Below are positions 45,319 through 55,479 of a DNA stretch of 64,000 bases, piece by piece. Position 1 is the stretch's first letter; each line of letters starts with the position of its first letter. Under the pieces are notes generated by a model. That model searched no databases and was not told the DNA's origin. It saw only the letters and a program-made list of their open reading frames with translations. Position numbers and translations under genes: made by a program. Origin of the DNA: Trichocoleus sp. (GTDB lineage: Bacteria; Cyanobacteriota; Cyanobacteriia; Elainellales; Elainellaceae); contig DATNQD010000064.1 of the NCBI GenBank assembly GCA_036702865.1, positions 186,001-250,000 of the forward strand. Direction: 5' to 3'.

Positions 45319-48159
45319 ATGACTACAGATGTTCCGTCCTCTCAAACCGCGCTCTGGTATACCGTTGAAGCTGACAAAGCAGTGGAAATGCTCCAGAGCG
45401 ATCGACAGGCAGGATTATCACCAGAACAGATTGCCGAACGACGACAGCAATATGGCTTGAACGAGCTGGAAGAGACAAGAGGGCGAAGTTCCTGGGCAAT
45501 TCTGCTCGATCAGTTCAAGAACATCATGCTGATCATGCTGATCGCGGTAGCGCTGATCTCCGGTGTACTGGATTTGATTGATTTGCGATCGGGTAACCTC
45601 AGCCCAGGTGAGATTCCATTCAAAGATACGATTGCAATCCTGGCGATCGTCATTCTCAACGGCATTTTGGGCTATGTGCAGGAGAGCCGCGCCGAGAAAG
45701 CTCTGGCTGCTTTGAAAAATCTGTCATCTCCGAGAGTGCGGGTAATCCGCGATGGCAAAGTGGCTGAAGTGGATGCAAAAGAACTGGTTCCAGGCGATGT
45801 CATGGTTCTGGAAGCAGGAGTGCAGGTGGCGGCGGATGGTCGGCTCTTAGAAACAGCAAATCTGCAGATTCGGGAAGCGGCTCTCACCGGAGAAGCGCAC
45901 GCCGTTGTCAAACAGCCTAAGATTGCGTTACCGAGTGATGCGTCGCTGGGCGATCGGCTCAACATGGTGTTTCAGGGCACTGAAGTTGTGCAGGGACGGG
46001 GCAATGTCCTGGTGACATCCACAGGAATGCGGACAGAGCTAGGCAAAATTGCAACGATGCTTCAGTCGGTTGAGTCTGAGCCGACTCCTTTGCAGCAGCG
46101 CATGGATCAGCTCAGTCAGGCTCTGGTTACGGGTGCGTTGGTTTTGGTGGCGATCGTCGTCATTGGCGGCTTGATTGTCTCTGGGTTTGGGCAACTGCGC
46201 GAATTTTTAGAAGTCTCGCTCAGTATGGCGGTTGCGGTTGTGCCAGAAGGTTTACCCGCCGTGATTACCGTTACGTTAGCTTTGGGAACACAGCGGATGG
46301 TGCGCCGTCATGCCCTGATTCGCAAACTGCCTGCGGTGGAAACGCTCGGATCAGTCACTACAATTTGTTCTGATAAGACAGGCACATTAACGCAAAACAA
46401 AATGGTGGTGCAGTCGGTGCATCCCCTCTCTTCGTCGTTGCAGGTGACCGGGGAAGGCTACGTACCCGAAGGTCAGTTTTACCGATTGGGAGAAACCAAT
46501 GCCTCGCCGCAGGAAGCCCTGGATCTGAAAACACTCTTGCTGGCTTGCGTTCTCTGTAACGATGCCGCTCTGCAAAAAGAGCAAGGGGAATGGGCGATCG
46601 TCGGTGATCCAACTGAAGGAGCATTGCTTGTCGTGGCTGGCAAAGCTGGAATCTTGAAAACTGATTGGGATCATCAACTGCCGCGTTTGCAAGAATTTCC
46701 CTTTTCCTCAGAGCGGAAACGGATGAGTGTTGTGGTTCAGGATCAAGCAGGTATGCTCAAAAGCCAGTCGGCAGCTCTGATGGCTCCTGATACATCGCTC
46801 CTGTTGTTCTGCAAAGGTTCACCTGAATTGGTGCTAGAACGCTGTCAGCAAGTCCTTGTCAATGAGCAGGTTGAACCCCTCACTGAAGCACAGCGTCGTC
46901 AAATTCTCGGGCAAAATGATCAGCTGGCGGGACGAGGATTGCGAGTTTTGGGATTTGCCTATAAGCCGCTCACCCAACTTCCCTCGGAAAGCTCAGAAGA
47001 AACCGCTGAACAGGGGATGATCTGGCTTGGGCTGGTGGATATGCTTGATGCGCCCAGACCGGAAGTGCGCGAAGCCGTGGCGCGTTGTCGCTCCGCAGGT
47101 ATTCGTCCTGTCATGATTACGGGTGATCATCAACTCACAGCCAAGGCAATTGCCGAAGACCTGGGGATTGCTCAAGCTGGAGATGCCGTATTAATTGGAA
47201 AAGAACTGGAGCGATTCAGCCAGGAAGAACTGGAAGCAGAGGTCGATCGCGTTGGTATTTATGCGCGAGTTTCCCCAGAACACAAACTGCGGATTGTTCG
47301 GGCACTACAGCGACGCGGCAGAATTGTGGCGATGACCGGGGACGGTGTCAACGATGCACCTGCGCTCAAGCAAGCTGATATTGGCATTGCGATGGGCATC
47401 ACGGGAACCGATGTTAGCAAAGAAGCCAGTGATATGGTGCTGCTGGATGACAACTTTGCCACGATCGTCGCTGCGGTGGAAGAAGGGCGAGTTGTCTACA
47501 CAAACATTCGTCGCTTTATCAAGTACATTCTGGGCTCAAATATTGGGGAAGTACTGACGATCGCCGCTTCTCCTTTACTGTCAATGGGGGGTGTGCCATT
47601 AAGCCCACTGCAAATTCTCTGGATGAACCTTGTCACAGATGGTTTGCCTGCTTTGGCTCTGGCAGTGGAACCCGCTGAACCCAATGTCATGAAACGAGCA
47701 CCACATGACCCCAGTGAAAGCATTTTTGCGCGTGGGTTAGGACTGTATATGGTTCGGATTGGTATTGTTCTGGCGATCATTTCGATCACGCTCATGGTCT
47801 GGGCTTTCCACCATGCACATACCACCGGAGGCGACCCCGATCGCTGGAAAACGATGGTCTTCACAACCCTCTGTTTGGCACAAATGGGTCATGCGATGGC
47901 AATTCGATCGAACTCCCGTCTGACGATCGAACTCAATCCGTTTACCAATCCTTTCTTGCTGCTGGCAGTCGGGTTCACAAGCATTCTGCAACTGATGCTG
48001 ATCTACGTTGCCCCCCTCCGCGACTTCTTTGGCACACACCTGCTAGATTCCACTGAACTTATGGTTTGTATCGGCTTCAGCGCCCTCATGTTTGTCTGGG
48101 TGGAACTGGAGAAACTCTTTACGCGAATCTATTTCCGTAATCGGGCAAGGGCAAAGTAA
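45319..48159 (+). CDS. Ca2+-type P-ATPase (PacL/PMR1-like)
   Basis: A 946-residue P2-type ATPase. It has the cation-ATPase N-terminal domain, four N-terminal helices, the actuator domain with LTGEAHAV (about 189-196; the usual TGES reads TGEA), the M4 motif [11 protein letters not shown], the phosphorylation site [11 protein letters not shown] (Asp at about 352), the nucleotide domain, [11 protein letters not shown] (about 674) and M6 with [10 protein letters not shown], whose Asn and Asp are calcium ligands in SERCA/PMR1. This points to Ca2+ (perhaps also Mn2+) export rather than heavy metals, which need a CPx motif that is absent. The C-terminal domain adds four helices. Confidence 0.93.
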   Translation: MTTDVPSSQTALWYTVEADKAVEMLQSDRQAGLSPEQIAERRQQYGLNELEETRGRSSWAILLDQFKNIMLIMLIAVALISGVLDLIDLRSGNLSPGEIPFKDTIAILAIVILNGILGYVQESRAEKALAALKNLSSPRVRVIRDGKVAEVDAKELVPGDVMVLEAGVQVAADGRLLETANLQIREAALTGEAHAVVKQPKIALPSDASLGDRLNMVFQGTEVVQGRGNVLVTSTGMRTELGKIATMLQSVESEPTPLQQRMDQLSQALVTGALVLVAIVVIGGLIVSGFGQLREFLEVSLSMAVAVVPEGLPAVITVTLALGTQRMVRRHALIRKLPAVETLGSVTTICSDKTGTLTQNKMVVQSVHPLSSSLQVTGEGYVPEGQFYRLGETNASPQEALDLKTLLLACVLCNDAALQKEQGEWAIVGDPTEGALLVVAGKAGILKTDWDHQLPRLQEFPFSSERKRMSVVVQDQAGMLKSQSAALMAPDTSLLLFCKGSPELVLERCQQVLVNEQVEPLTEAQRRQILGQNDQLAGRGLRVLGFAYKPLTQLPSESSEETAEQGMIWLGLVDMLDAPRPEVREAVARCRSAGIRPVMITGDHQLTAKAIAEDLGIAQAGDAVLIGKELERFSQEELEAEVDRVGIYARVSPEHKLRIVRALQRRGRIVAMTGDGVNDAPALKQADIGIAMGITGTDVSKEASDMVLLDDNFATIVAAVEEGRVVYTNIRRFIKYILGSNIGEVLTIAASPLLSMGGVPLSPLQILWMNLVTDGLPALALAVEPAEPNVMKRAPHDPSESIFARGLGLYMVRIGIVLAIISITLMVWAFHHAHTTGGDPDRWKTMVFTTLCLAQMGHAMAIRSNSRLTIELNPFTNPFLLLAVGFTSILQLMLIYVAPLRDFFGTHLLDSTELMVCIGFSALMFVWVELEKLFTRIYFRNRARAK

Positions 48160-48325
48160 GGGAAGGGATGAGGGAAAAGGGGAGACGGAGGGAACGCAGA
48201 GCGGGAAAGAGACAGGGATAATGAGATGACGGTTTGGATGATGGATATTAAAATTCAAGTCTCTGCTCCCGACCGCTACCCTCTCTCACCTGCCCCTTAT
48301 CACCCCCTGCCCCCTGCCTTTCCCC

Positions 48326-49456
48326 ATGTATCTCAAAAGCCTTCAACTGAAGCAATTCCGCAACTATCAGGAACAGCAGGTCAGCTTTTCTGCGCCGAAA
48401 ACGATTTTGGTAGGAGATAACGCTCAGGGAAAGTCGAATTTGCTGGAGGCGGTTGAGCTGTTGGCAACGCTGCGATCGCACCGGGCATTACGCGATCGGG
48501 AACTGGTTTTGGAAGGAGCGCAGATTGGGCTAGTGACAGCCGTGTTGCAGCGCGAGGTGGGAATTGTCGATCTGGCACTGACGTTTCGCAGCAATGGCAG
48601 ACGGACAGTGAGCTTGAACGGAGAGGCGCTGCGGCGACAGCTTGATTTTCTGGGCATTTTGAATGCGGTGCAGTTTTCCAGCCTAGATTTAGATCTGGTA
48701 CGGGGAAGCCCGAGTGAACGGCGCAACTGGTTAGATACGCTTTTGACTCAACTCGAACCCGTTTACGCCTATATTTTGCAGCAATATAATACCGTTCTGC
48801 GACAGCGCAATGCCTTTCTCAAGCAGCGTAGTGACTCGATCGCCGGTGAACCTGCTTCATTGGAACCCACTCAACTCGCGATTTGGAATGCACAGCTGGC
48901 AGCGATCGGGTCGCGGGTGATTCGACGACGGGCAAGAGTGCTGGAACGGCTGGCTCCGCTGGCTCAAGCATGGCATGAGGCAATTAGCGACAGTAGAGAA
49001 GTGCTGGAAGTGCGCTATGCGCCCAATGTGCATCTGGAGGTGGATGATGCAGATGTGGTACAGCAGGCTTTCTTGCAGCGATTGGAGCAGCGATCGATTG
49101 CAGAGCAGCACCAGGGCACAACCTTAGTCGGGCCACATCGTGACGAAGTGGAATTTGCAATTAACCAAACGCCTGCTCGTCAATATGGCTCTCAAGGGCA
49201 GCAGCGCACGCTGGTCTTAGCGTTAAAACTGGCTGAGTTAAAATTGATTGAATCGGTGGTGGGAGAGCCGCCTTTGCTGTTGCTGGATGACGTGCTGGCA
49301 GAGCTAGACCTGAATCGCCAAAACAAGCTGCTTGAAACAATTCAAGACCACTTTCAAACCCTGATTACCACCACCCATCTCGGCTCTTTTGATGCCCAGT
49401 GGCTCAAGTCCTCCCAAATTCTCACCGTCGAAGCAGGACAAGTTATTGGCTTCTAG
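48326..49456 (+). CDS. recF: DNA replication and repair protein RecF
   Basis: A 376-residue SMC-like ATPase that loads RecA at gaps with RecO and RecR. Motifs: [13 protein letters not shown] at the start, Walker [10 protein letters not shown] (about 31-39), the signature-type [18 protein letters not shown] (about 290-307), and Walker [13 protein letters not shown]. Length is normal. The stop codon lies in an 8-bp tandem repeat (GGCTTCTA, three copies at 49448-49471), so slippage there would change the last residues. The gene is convergent with a GNAT gene, 12 bp apart. No clear ribosome binding site precedes the ATG. Confidence 0.95.
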   Translation: MYLKSLQLKQFRNYQEQQVSFSAPKTILVGDNAQGKSNLLEAVELLATLRSHRALRDRELVLEGAQIGLVTAVLQREVGIVDLALTFRSNGRRTVSLNGEALRRQLDFLGILNAVQFSSLDLDLVRGSPSERRNWLDTLLTQLEPVYAYILQQYNTVLRQRNAFLKQRSDSIAGEPASLEPTQLAIWNAQLAAIGSRVIRRRARVLERLAPLAQAWHEAISDSREVLEVRYAPNVHLEVDDADVVQQAFLQRLEQRSIAEQHQGTTLVGPHRDEVEFAINQTPARQYGSQGQQRTLVLALKLAELKLIESVVGEPPLLLLDDVLAELDLNRQNKLLETIQDHFQTLITTTHLGSFDAQWLKSSQILTVEAGQVIGF

Positions 49457-49473
49457 GCTTCTAGGCTTCTAGG
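49448..49473 (+). repeat. 8-bp tandem repeat at the recF stop
   Basis: Three copies of GGCTTCTA in tandem, then GG. The first copy contains the recF stop codon (TTC TAG). It lies at the junction of two convergent genes. Confidence 0.85.
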
Positions 49474-49969
49474 TCTGTGCTGCCAACTGCTCGATCGCTT
49501 CTCCCGTCACCCGACAAATCCGCCAATCTGGTAGAACAGTTGCGCCCATCCGCTCATAAAACCCGATCGCTGATTCGTTCCAGTCCAAAACGCTCCATTC
49601 CAGCCGCCCACAGTCTCGCTTTCCTGCCAGCTTTGCCAGATACGAGAGTAAGGCTTTGCCGATCCCCTGCCCTCGATAATGGGGCAACACAAACAGATCT
49701 TCTAAATAAATTCCGGGCTTGGTGAGAAAGGTAGAATAGTTGGTAAAAAACAGCGCAAACCCAGCTGCTTGCCCTTCCACTTCTGCCAGCAATGCCTCAA
49801 CACAGGGTCGATCGCCAAACAAATGAGCTTGCAGGAGTTCGGGGGTTCCGGTGACGAGATGTGACAGCTTTTCGTATTCTGCTAAAGCTTTGATCAGCGT
49901 AAATAGCGTTTGCACATCAGCAAGTTGAGCCGGACGAACCAGGGGACGAGAAGCGATCGGGTGAGACAT
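49469..49969 (-). CDS. GNAT family N-acetyltransferase
   Basis: A 166-residue acetyltransferase with motif A LYRGQGIGKALL-type sequence (HYRGQGIGKALLSYLA, about 97-112) for acetyl-CoA binding, preceded by IYLEDLFVLP and followed by WNESAIGFYERMGA, a pattern shared by the diamine and thialysine acetyltransferase (SSAT-like) branch. The FALFFTNYSTFLTKPGIYLEDLFV stretch strongly resembles that branch. The likely substrate is a polyamine or small amine, but this is inference. It is convergent with recF with 12 bp between stops. Confidence 0.88.
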   Translation of the reverse strand: MSHPIASRPLVRPAQLADVQTLFTLIKALAEYEKLSHLVTGTPELLQAHLFGDRPCVEALLAEVEGQAAGFALFFTNYSTFLTKPGIYLEDLFVLPHYRGQGIGKALLSYLAKLAGKRDCGRLEWSVLDWNESAIGFYERMGATVLPDWRICRVTGEAIEQLAAQT

Positions 49970-50434
49970 GAGACTGGAGAGGCGGTAGCTAGAAGAACCA
50001 GCAGTAGTTTACAGCCATTCTCTCTATTTGCAGAAAGTTTGTGAAAGGATGAAGAGACAAATCTGCACCAGCGATAGCAACAGAATTATTCTAGTAAGGT
50101 AGTAAAAAATAGTTAAAATATTTTAGTGCTCTTTGTCAGTCAGCCCCACAGTTTAGACTAGCCGCAATGAGCAGCGATAAGAACGGGCTGAACGTTGTAG
50201 GCTATATTTCACAAGTTTTTAAGCTTATCTACGTCCGAAGGAGTATGGATTCACCCCATAGATTTGAGTAAATTAAAATCATCTGAGAATACGATACAAT
50301 CTGTTACAAGATCGGGTTACCAGGGTGCAGCTTCATACCAGGCTTGGCAAATTTGTTCAGGCTTGTTGACTACCAACAAATTGAGGATGTCGATCTCTAG
50401 ATGCGGTTCAATCATCTAAAGGATTAACGGCTTG
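49970..50434. other. 465-bp intergenic region
   Basis: AT-rich spacer with no convincing gene. It contains short A/T tracts and a CAAATTTG-like element, but no hairpin with a T-tract and no recognisable RNA. Confidence 0.4.
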
Positions 50435-50773
50435 ATGAACGCGTGTGTACCCCAGTTTTCAGACGAGTTGTTACTCAAAATCTGCGAGGTTTCTGATCAA
50501 ATTGATTGTGAGTGTCCCGCTTATTTAGTTGGGTTGTTGAGAGAAGTTCGCAAATTTCGTAACTATACAACGAACTGCAAGGTTCAACTGCCCGAAGAAA
50601 TAGCCACACACGAATGGCTCGCAGAAGAAGCTCTACAAGTCGAATTTCTATTATCAAAAATTGTTCACGAATTCATGCGACGGGAGAACCTGTTGAACGA
50701 AGCCGACGAACTAGATCTAGATAAGTTGGCAAGGCGCAGCTATCAAGCGGCTTTACGGCAGGAAAAGCTCTAA
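50435..50773 (+). CDS. small conserved hypothetical protein
   Basis: A 112-residue, mostly helical, acidic protein. AAAGGA lies about 11 bp before the ATG at 50435; a TTG three bases upstream is the other option. It contains the N-terminal segment ICEVSDQIDCECPAYLVGLLREVRKFRNYTT with two close Cys, then two helices. It resembles small cyanobacterial proteins seen in other genomes (from memory); no function is known. An inverted repeat follows 65 bp after the stop. Confidence 0.65.
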   Translation: MNACVPQFSDELLLKICEVSDQIDCECPAYLVGLLREVRKFRNYTTNCKVQLPEEIATHEWLAEEALQVEFLLSKIVHEFMRRENLLNEADELDLDKLARRSYQAALRQEKL

Positions 50774-50838
50774 CGTCAGGTGATTTACTTGAATTGAAAG
50801 ATCACGCCAATATCTTGGCTCAAACTAATTGACTTAAA

Positions 50839-50892
50839 CTAAGAGAAACCCACCCCTGGTTTAACCCATTCTGAACGGGAGATTTCTCTTAG
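50839..50892. repeat. 10-bp perfect inverted repeat
   Basis: CTAAGAGAAA (50839-50848) and TTTCTCTTAG (50883-50892) are perfect complements with a 34-base loop that itself has a CCC/GGG contact. It lies between convergent genes and may act as a bidirectional terminator, though there is no long T-tract. Confidence 0.55.
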
Positions 50893-50942
50893 CTCTGTTT
50901 AAGTCTATTGCTCTGTGATCAGCCAGACTGACAATCGATCGA

Positions 50943-51179
50943 TTACCCCATTGCAGGTAATTCTTGACGATAGCCGTTTTGAGGAATACAAACCGGAGGA
51001 GCAGCTTGGACTTCTGGCTCCAGGTACAGGTCAGGCTCCAGATAGATCGGGAACTTCTGCTTCACGCAAGGAGCAGGACGAACCAGCACATGCGGCTCCA
51101 GGAAGATCGGTACATTCAGCTTAATTGCGATCGTGTATTCGCAAGCGGTTTCGTAGTAATGATCAAATGATTGAGACAT
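50943..51179 (-). CDS. small paralog A of a tandem pair, unknown family
   Basis: A 78-residue protein starting at the ATG at 51179, 9 bp after AAGGGAG; longer in-frame extensions upstream lack similarity to its paralog. The protein is Pro-rich and has three Cys at 13, 38 and 64, about 25 residues apart, each near the repeated pattern [V/F]P[I/V][F/Y]LEP. It is over 95% identical over its first 70 residues to the paralog at 51353-51607. No signal peptide, membrane helix or known domain is visible. Function unknown; the internal repeat could form a small Cys-based metal site or be cross-linked (inference). Confidence 0.7.
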   Translation of the reverse strand: MSQSFDHYYETACEYTIAIKLNVPIFLEPHVLVRPAPCVKQKFPIYLEPDLYLEPEVQAAPPVCIPQNGYRQELPAMG

Positions 51180-51628
51180 GGTTTGAACTCCCTTGATTGT
51201 GGATTGGTTTAGTAATTTTTTGGGTGGTTTGAACTGAAAAGAAAAAGGGAAACGATCGCAACAGAAGGCTTCCCTTTGGGAGAGAGTGCGGAAAACGTAG
51301 AAGAATTTTTGAATTTTGAGCAATTGAACTAATTTACTCAAATCAACTCAAATTACGAATTTTCCATTATTTGATGCGATGGCAATTCTTCTCGACGATA
51401 GCCATTTTGGGGAATACAAACCGGAGGAGCAGCTTGGACTTCAGGCTGTAGATAAATGTCAGGCTCCAGATAAACCGGGAACTTCTGCTTGACGCAAGGA
51501 GCAGGACGTACCAGCACATGTGGCTCCAGGAAGATCGGTACATTTAACTTAATTGCGATCGTATATTCGCAAGCGGTTTCGTAGTAATGATCAAATGATT
51601 GAGACATCGTTTGAACTCCCTTGATTGT
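50950..51628 (-). repeat. tandem duplication, offset 428 bp
   Basis: The segments about 50950-51200 and 51378-51628 are near-identical direct copies, each covering the small gene and about 20 bp of its leader. The sequence between them (about 51200-51378) is not repeated. Confidence 0.85.
51353..51607 (-). CDS. small paralog B of a tandem pair, unknown family
   Basis: An 84-residue protein, with the same start MSQSFDHYYETACEYTIAI and the same ribosome binding site (AAGGGAG) as its neighbour 428 bp away. Only three conservative differences occur in residues 1-70 (I45V, L51I, E54Q); the C-termini then diverge (RREELPSHQIMENS here against RQELPAMG). The copied DNA includes the leader, so both genes probably share control. 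The lack of synonymous drift suggests recent duplication or gene conversion. Confidence 0.7.
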   Translation of the reverse strand: MSQSFDHYYETACEYTIAIKLNVPIFLEPHVLVRPAPCVKQKFPVYLEPDIYLQPEVQAAPPVCIPQNGYRREELPSHQIMENS

Positions 51629-51748
51629 TAGTTTGTTGAGTGGTTTGTGTTTGCTCTAAACAGAACTCCAACCAAAGAGAGATGTGTTTCGGAGTTTCGA
51701 TCGAAGAGTACCCGCGAGGGGAATAAGGCAGGTAGTAGACTCTTAACC

Positions 51749-52711
51749 CTATCCTTTACCGTAAGCGGTCATCGGCTCCTTAATAAACCGGATGTACAGA
51801 TGTCTAAATGTGGATTTGAGGACGCGCGGTAGCCCAAAATCGATCGGCACAAGTTTTTCTGGCAGTTTCCAGTTTGAGACGCGCAATTCAGACGGCATGA
51901 GCAGCGGAAACTCAATTTCACTTAACTCTGGGCAGAATCCTAAGCGCATTGAAGCCGCAACTGTAGGAATTTGTGCCGGATCAGCCCCCAACACTTCCAG
52001 CATTGCCCGATCGATCGCGAACACATTACCTGAAGCGCCCAGGACACCCAGAAGACGCGGCTCACCGTTGCTAGGCCCATTGCCTTCATGCCCAATAATG
52101 CCGTCCATAATCGTTAGTGTCGGGTCGATCGCTCTTGCGGTTTCTGCCAGCATATTGCCAAAGCGCACGACATCTTTTCCGGCTTCCATGTGCCACCAGG
52201 CTTTCATTTTGCCCGGAACGCAGCCAAACAGATTTTTGACGCCGAGCGTCAGGGTGAGTTGAACGTGAGACTTCACTTTGGGCAAATTAATAATCACATC
52301 TGCCTCCATTGCTTCTTTACTCAACAGCAGATGATTAAATGCCTCGCTCACTGTTTCGTAGCGTTTGCCCTCAAAGTCAACAATTGGTAAGTTCAACTCA
52401 TCCAGAATCGACTGGTAGCCGTTTGCGATCGCCACTCCCTTCGCACTACCAAACGCAGGGCTGTCGCCCAAAAAAGGAATGCCGCCTGCTTCCTGCACTA
52501 ATTTAGCGACGCAGTAAACCAACTCTGGACGAGTCGTACATTCTTTACCCGGACGGGCTCCCGTCAACAGATTAGGCTTGAGCAACACCCGATCGCCCGA
52601 TTTTACAAATGCCGCCATTCCGCCCAACGGCTCCAAAACCTGTCGCAAAGCAACTTCCAATGACGATCGCTCATACGACTCCTGCCGCACCAGGCTCACG
52701 GTTGCTGTCAT
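51749..52711 (-). CDS. DUF362 domain protein
   Basis: The start at 52711 (MTATVSLVRQESYERSSLEVAL) is supported by GAGGAG 6 bp upstream; an earlier Met at 52738 is less likely. The 320-residue protein has the DUF362 layout: VLLKPNLLTGARPGKECTTRPELV, GDSPAFGSAKG, and VDVIINLPKVKSHVQLTLTLGVKNLFGCVPG, with LTIMDGIIGHEGNGPSNGEPR in the C-terminal half. No CxxCxxC ferredoxin motif is present, so it is the DUF362-only type. The family has uncertain function. Confidence 0.9.
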   Translation of the reverse strand: MTATVSLVRQESYERSSLEVALRQVLEPLGGMAAFVKSGDRVLLKPNLLTGARPGKECTTRPELVYCVAKLVQEAGGIPFLGDSPAFGSAKGVAIANGYQSILDELNLPIVDFEGKRYETVSEAFNHLLLSKEAMEADVIINLPKVKSHVQLTLTLGVKNLFGCVPGKMKAWWHMEAGKDVVRFGNMLAETARAIDPTLTIMDGIIGHEGNGPSNGEPRLLGVLGASGNVFAIDRAMLEVLGADPAQIPTVAASMRLGFCPELSEIEFPLLMPSELRVSNWKLPEKLVPIDFGLPRVLKSTFRHLYIRFIKEPMTAYGKG

Positions 52712-52752
52712 GGTTTCTCCTCGTTGGGGTTGACTCATTGGGGTCGATAAGT

Positions 52753-53046
52753 TTAGCGGCTTCGATTCAACGCCGTCACTCGCTCCGCATTGGGGAACAC
52801 ACCCTCACCCTGGAGCTGTGAAATGACAGGTTTCACTTCCACCTTCGTTACATTAGCAATATTGATCATGACGGTCTGATCTGGCAAATTCAAAATCCAC
52901 CAATCGCGCTGAAGCAAATGCCGCACTTCTAGCTGCAATCCTTGTGTCGTCTGGGCTTCTAGTGGCTCAAAAATATTGAACGACTCACTCTGACCATTGA
53001 TGTAGTAAAAGGTCAATTGAGAATAAGTGTTATCAGAACCGTACAT
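52753..53046 (-). CDS. conserved hypothetical protein
   Basis: The start at 53046 is chosen because AGGAGA lies 9 bp before it; the upstream Met at 53082 is unsupported. The 97-residue protein begins MYGSDNTYSQLTFYYINGQSE and has beta-rich sequence with LEVRHLLQRDWWILNLPDQTVMINIANVTKVEVK, which looks like a small PH-like or LytTR-like beta fold; no family name is recognised. The DUF362 gene follows 42 bp downstream in the same orientation, so they may be co-transcribed. Confidence 0.6.
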   Translation of the reverse strand: MYGSDNTYSQLTFYYINGQSESFNIFEPLEAQTTQGLQLEVRHLLQRDWWILNLPDQTVMINIANVTKVEVKPVISQLQGEGVFPNAERVTALNRSR

Positions 53047-53159
53047 AAATGCTTCTCCTAATGCAAACAGGTACTTTGTCAATACCCTATCAATACCCTA
53101 ATTTTGGGGCGATCGAGCAGGGTGCAGGGGTTGGATGTCAGATGCCAGGGATTGACCGA

Positions 53160-53975
53160 TCAGGCTTTACCCTCAATTAGCTCTCCCCTTAAAACCGTCA
53201 CTGCCTGACCCGCCAGAAACACCCGATCGCGCTGGCTGTCCTTTTGATCGCGGTAGCGAACTTTGAGAATGCCACCCCTGGGGGAAGCCTGGTAGGCAAG
53301 AAATTCTGTTTTTTGGAGGCGATCGATCCAGTAGGGGGCGAGACAGCAATGAGCGGAACCGGTCACCGGATCTTCAGGAATGCCGATCGCAGGAGCGAAA
53401 AAGCGCGAGACAAAATCGTAAGGAGGGTTTGCGCGGCTGGTGACAATGATGCCGTGAACAGGGAACGTTTTGAGCTGAGCAAAATCTGGGTCTAGCTGCC
53501 GCACGATCGCTTCTGACTCAACTTCTACTAAATAGCCAAGCGAATTTTGGCTGACCTGCTGAATCGAGGTGCCAAGAGCTTCTGAGAGTCCAGCGGGGGT
53601 GGAAATGGGCGTGGAGAGAGTTGCCGGAAAGTTAAGCTCAATCCAATCCCCCTGACAACGGGCAGTGAGTAAGCCACTACGGGTTTGAAAGCAGGCTTCT
53701 GTTTCAAGGGGTAAATGCCCTTCTGTCCACAAAACATGAGCACTCGCCAGCGTTGCATGACCACAGAGATCCATCTCTACGGTTGGCGTGAACCATCGCA
53801 GACGAAAGCCATCTCCTTCGGGCAGCAAAAATGCCGTCTCCGATAGATTCATTTCTCGCGCCACATTCAACATCCACGCATCTTCTCTGGGTTCCGACAA
53901 CAGACAAACCGCCGCCGGATTCCCTGCAAATGGACTGTTAGTAAATGCATCAACCTGGACGATCGATAGCCCCAT
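53160..53975 (-). CDS. PhzF family isomerase/epimerase-like protein
   Basis: The start at 53975 gives MGLSIVQVDAFTNSPFAGNPAAVCLL, the family's N-terminus; the upstream Met at 54065 adds a foreign stretch. The 271-residue product has the two-domain diaminopimelate-epimerase-like fold with the catalytic Glu in MNLSETAFLLP, RWFTPTVEMDLCGHATLASAHVLW and GIPEDPVTGSAHCCLAPYW. PhzF proteins isomerise small carboxylic acids; outside phenazine clusters, which are absent here, the substrate is unknown. Confidence 0.92.
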   Translation of the reverse strand: MGLSIVQVDAFTNSPFAGNPAAVCLLSEPREDAWMLNVAREMNLSETAFLLPEGDGFRLRWFTPTVEMDLCGHATLASAHVLWTEGHLPLETEACFQTRSGLLTARCQGDWIELNFPATLSTPISTPAGLSEALGTSIQQVSQNSLGYLVEVESEAIVRQLDPDFAQLKTFPVHGIIVTSRANPPYDFVSRFFAPAIGIPEDPVTGSAHCCLAPYWIDRLQKTEFLAYQASPRGGILKVRYRDQKDSQRDRVFLAGQAVTVLRGELIEGKA

Positions 53976-54180
53976 GTTTGATTCCTCTGGTGCATCAACG
54001 TTCGCTATGGTAGCCCGGACGGGAGAAAGGGAGACAGGAGGACAGAGAGAACTCAGGATCAGCAACGAGTAACCTCTTGATCTTCAGCAACCTGATTTCT
54101 GCCCCTGATTCCCTACTCCAGCCCGAAACCCGAAAATGCTATAGTTTTTGGGTTGTATTGTCCGTTGGTTTAACTGGGTT

Positions 54181-54603
54181 ATGGCTGATACTGTAGAAGC
54201 CTTATTTGAAGAAGGGTTGAAGCGCTACAACGCGGGAGAATCGCCTGCAAGTTTGTTGCCTGTATTTAAGGATGTTTGCGATCGTTCCCCAAAGAGTAGC
54301 CCGGCATGGACTTGTCTTGCCTGGCTTTACCTCCTTGATAACAAACCCACTCAGGCAGCAAAAGCAGCCCAAAGAGCAGTGAAGCTGAATCCCCAAGATC
54401 CGCAAGCAAGAGTGAATCTAGCAATTGCGATGCTGGAGACGGCACAGAAAGGAGTGCGAGAACATATTGAAATGGCATCCCAACTCATTTCAGTTGTTCC
54501 CGAACTTAAAGAAGAAGTTGAGCGCAATTTTGAAGATGGATTAAGCAAAAAGCCCGAATGGAAGAGTTTACTCCGGGTAAAGCAATGGCTTTTTGAAGGA
54601 TAG
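54181..54603 (+). CDS. TPR repeat protein
   Basis: The start at 54181 (MADTVEALFEEGLKRYNAGES) is preferred to an upstream Met that adds a hydrophobic, unlikely extension. The 140-residue product is all-helical with about three tetratricopeptide-like units (SPAWTCLAWLYLLDNKPTQAAKAAQRAVKLNP and PQARVNLAIAMLETAQKG being the clearest). It is likely a protein-binding scaffold; partners are unknown. Confidence 0.75.
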   Translation: MADTVEALFEEGLKRYNAGESPASLLPVFKDVCDRSPKSSPAWTCLAWLYLLDNKPTQAAKAAQRAVKLNPQDPQARVNLAIAMLETAQKGVREHIEMASQLISVVPELKEEVERNFEDGLSKKPEWKSLLRVKQWLFEG

Positions 54604-54880
54604 ACCCCGGTAGCGATCGAGAAATTGACAACTGATTTCGTCTAGAACCCCTGCAAGACATCACCATTTCAACAATCGATCGCTGCTGGGCTCAGCAATA
54701 TGCAAGTAGAGGAATTTGTTTTCTAGAGTTTATAACCCGTAACGTTTGATCAAGATATTTAAAAATAGATCCGAAAATCTAATGATAAGATTTGATGAAC
54801 CAAATGATTAGGTTCAGTAATGCTTAGTCATTTGTACTAAGTTTTGGAGTCCTCAATTATTTTATCAAGGAGTGGGAACT

Positions 54881-55069
54881 ATGCAGGGGAATAACGTAGA
54901 TATCAAGCCAGAAACACGAAATCACAAGGGCTTTTTTGTACAGCAAGGTTCGTACAAGTTTGTGGGAGTGGATCAGTCGGGTTGGGCACTCATTTGCATT
55001 GATGAAGCAACTTGCCACTATGTAGATCCAGATAACTTGCAGGAAGTTGAGGAGCTTGTGGAAAGCTAG
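54881..55069 (+). CDS. small conserved hypothetical protein
   Basis: A 62-residue protein. AAGGAG lies 7 bp before the ATG at 54881; a GTG nine bases upstream is the other option. The sequence NHKGFFVQQGSYKFVGVDQSGWALICIDEATCHYVDPDNLQEVEELVES reads as a small beta-rich fold ending in an acidic helix. It is followed by an intrinsic terminator 43 bp after the stop, so it is a self-contained unit. Function unknown. Confidence 0.6.
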   Translation: MQGNNVDIKPETRNHKGFFVQQGSYKFVGVDQSGWALICIDEATCHYVDPDNLQEVEELVES

Positions 55070-55479
55070 ATTTGACTTGTCCCAGCAAACTATCATTCCT
55101 TTCTACCCTTGTGGCTGTCCTCCGTTATGGTACAGCCATATTTTTTTGTTCTTTAAGCGGTCATTGTCAGGCAGTAAGTGTTAAATGAAAGAGAGTTAGA
55201 ACAAACCATCCTCTGGCTCATAACTTCGATCGATCGCGTTCTTTAAGCTGGGTAGATTCATTAATTTTTATATCAAATCGGCAATTGGTTTCTAATTACA
55301 GCAAGCCGCTATATCTGGAAGGCAATGAGTTTAGATAGACTGCAATTTTATGGTAGTTTTCAAGAAGATAAGTAGCCGTTCGATCGCCTAACAGAACATT
55401 GGCACACCGCTATATCTACACTTGCTTCAACTCAAACAATTTTTGACCTTCCCTCCTGCCCCTGAACTAATAGCATCCT
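55070..55479. other. 410-bp intergenic region
   Basis: Apart from the terminator at 55112-55149, no gene or structured RNA is seen. The region is A/T-rich towards its 3' end, where the promoter of the next gene must lie. Confidence 0.4.
55112..55149 (+). terminator. intrinsic terminator after the 62-residue gene
   Basis: TGGCTGT (55112-55118) pairs with ACAGCCA (55132-55138), a 7-bp stem with a 13-base loop, followed by a TATTTTTTTG tract. Confidence 0.75.
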
